A stretch of 64,000 bases of DNA, from contig JAUPTC010000130.1 of assembly GCA_030762895.1 (NCBI GenBank), positions 27,418-91,417 on the forward strand, written 5' to 3'. This document shows, piece after piece, positions 63,101 to 64,000 of the stretch. The notes below the pieces were generated by a model. It made no database searches, was not told where the DNA came from, and saw nothing but the letters and a program-made list of their open reading frames with translations. The stretch is from Sophora flavescens. Lineage: Eukaryota; Streptophyta; Magnoliopsida; Fabales; Fabaceae. Positions within the stretch are counted from its first letter, which is position 1. Each line of letters opens with the position of its first letter. The translations under genes and the position numbers were made by a program.

Positions 63101-64000
63101 GACCAAATGGAACTGTTTGATCCTAATAGAGCCCAAATGGACTTTTTAGGTCATATAGGACCTAACTGGGCCAATTTGTACTTCTTTGGTCCTATTGGAG
63201 CCCAAATGGACTTGTTTGAACCTAATAGAGCCCAAATGGCCCAGTTAGGTCCTAATAGAGCCAAAATGCAATTGTTAGGTCATAAAGGACCTAACTGGGC
63301 CAATTTGTACTTCTTTGGTCCTATTGGAGCCCAAATGGACTTGTTTGATCCTAATAGAGCCAAAATGCACTTTTTAGGTTATATAGGACCTAACTGGGCC
63401 AATTTGTACTTCTTTGGTCCTAATGGATCCCAAATGGACTTGTTTGATCCTAATTGAGCCCAACTGGACATTTTAGGTCATATAGGACCTAACTGGGTCA
63501 ATTTGTACTTCTTTGGTCCTATTGGAGCCCAAATGGAATTGTTTGATCCTAATAGAGCCCAAATGGACTTTTTAGGTCATATAGGACCTATCTGGGCCAA
63601 TTTGAACTTCTTTGGTCCTATTGGAGCCCAAATGGAATTGTTTGATCCTAATAGAGCCCAAATGGACTTTTTAGGTCGTATAGGACCTAACTGGGCCAAT
63701 TTGTACTTGTTTGGTCCTATTGGAGCCCAAATGGACTTGTTTGATCCTTACAGAGCGAAAATTAACTTTTTAGGTCATATAGGACCTAACTGGGCCAATT
63801 TGTACTTCTTTGGTCCTATTGGAGCCCAAATGGACTTGTTTGATCCTTATAGATACCAAATGGACTTTTTAGGTCATATAGGACCTATCTGGGCCAATTT
63901 GAACTTCTTTGGTCCTATTGGAGCCCAAATGGACTTGTTTGATCCTAATAGAGCCAAAATGCACTTTTTAGGTCATATAGGACCTAACTGGGCCAATTTG
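57200..64000. repeat. Overlapping 2.86-, 1.24-, 2.40- and 0.72-kb duplications
   Basis: The rare word ATCCTTACAGAGC occurs at about 57,232, 60,096, 61,331, 63,021 and 63,744, giving steps of 2,864, 1,235, 1,690 and 723 bp. The AAATGGCCCAGTTAGG variant occurs at 59,160, 60,819, 62,511 and 63,234. Segment 59,340 onward repeats at 61,740 (2,400 bp). The pattern is several rounds of unequal exchange with different registers. It continues beyond the window. Confidence 0.75.
62291..63457 (+). other. Longest satellite open frame (388 codons), probably not a gene
   Basis: This is the longest of a series of plus-strand frames made only of the 33-residue unit (typical pieces GPIGAQMDLFDPNRAQMDF and LGHIGPNWANLYFF). 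Others are 34,226-35,179 (317 codons), 57,496-58,377 (293) and 35,226-36,011 (261). A 99-bp monomer that happens to lack a stop in one frame gives this automatically. Recurring stop-bearing variants end the frames, and no promoter, intron or unique flanking sequence supports expression. Confidence 0.6.

Larger units (their letters stand above)
32179..64000. repeat. 99-bp satellite array, well preserved, with higher-order repeats
   Basis: About 31.8 kb, roughly 320 monomer equivalents, of the same satellite in the same orientation as on the left. The 99-bp monomer is two 30-bp blocks plus one 39-bp block. Common length variants are 69 bp (one 30-bp block missing, for example GGGCCAAAATGGACTTG junctions) and runs of extra 30-bp blocks after each C box. 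TTAGGTC and GACCTAA flank ATATAG in most monomers as a short dyad. Larger nested duplications are listed separately. The array runs past the end of the window. No gene was found in it. Confidence 0.96.

Noticed and set aside
32179..64000. CRISPR-like regular repeats
   Set aside because: Units are contiguous 99-bp monomers with no unique spacers, no leader and no cas genes, in a plant context.
32179..64000. Centromere assignment through a CENP-B-like box
   Set aside because: No CENP-B-box-like motif was seen and 99 bp is shorter than most plant centromeric monomers; sequence alone cannot place the array on the chromosome.
1..64000. tRNA, rRNA or telomere repeats
   Set aside because: No cloverleaf-type sequence, rDNA-like stretch or TTTAGGG tandem run was found on reading.

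Overview
The window is plant nuclear repeat DNA with no host gene that I can support. It is a long array of a 99-bp satellite, interrupted once by a degenerate LTR retrotransposon of about 14.9 kb. Plant origin rests on the retrotransposon. It has Ty3/gypsy domain order, an extra RNase H before the integrase, a G-patch-like segment after the protease, an ORF1 resembling the plant DUF7745/mobile-domain family, and a likely tRNA-Arg-type primer site. Together these point to the Tat/Ogre lineage. The species cannot be named from the sequence.

Layout. Positions 1-10,612 hold a badly eroded part of the satellite, full of small indels. Positions 10,613-17,266 hold the same satellite in better condition. 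Positions 17,267-32,178 are the retrotransposon, in plus orientation: 5' LTR, primer site, long leader, ORF1 remnant, gag remnant, protease plus G-patch, a possible intron, reverse transcriptase, two RNase H domains, integrase, a 3' untranslated region with three different tandem-repeat families, polypurine tract, and 3' LTR. Positions 32,179-64,000 are satellite again, the best-preserved part, organised into nested higher-order repeats of about 0.72, 0.83, 0.95, 0.99, 1.24, 1.81, 2.31, 2.40 and 4.70 kb.

The satellite monomer consists of two related 30-bp blocks plus a 39-bp block. Length variants differ mostly by whole 30-bp blocks. Because 99 is divisible by 3, one frame stays open through many monomers and gives 33-residue repeat ORFs of up to 388 codons. 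I regard these as a by-product of the repeat, not genes. A special variant with a 9-bp inverted repeat (the 'C box') marks the higher-order units.

The retrotransposon inserted into an existing array: removing it with one copy of a 5-bp target duplication restores a normal monomer. Every coding domain has frameshifts or stops, so this copy is not autonomous, although catalytic residues of RT, the second RNase H and integrase are still visible. The two LTRs do not match in their 3' parts, so one of them was altered after insertion or the element is recombinant. The points most worth checking are the shared TTAGGTC/GACCTAA dyad in satellite and retrotransposon 3' hairpins, the C box and its spacing, and the nested recent duplications.
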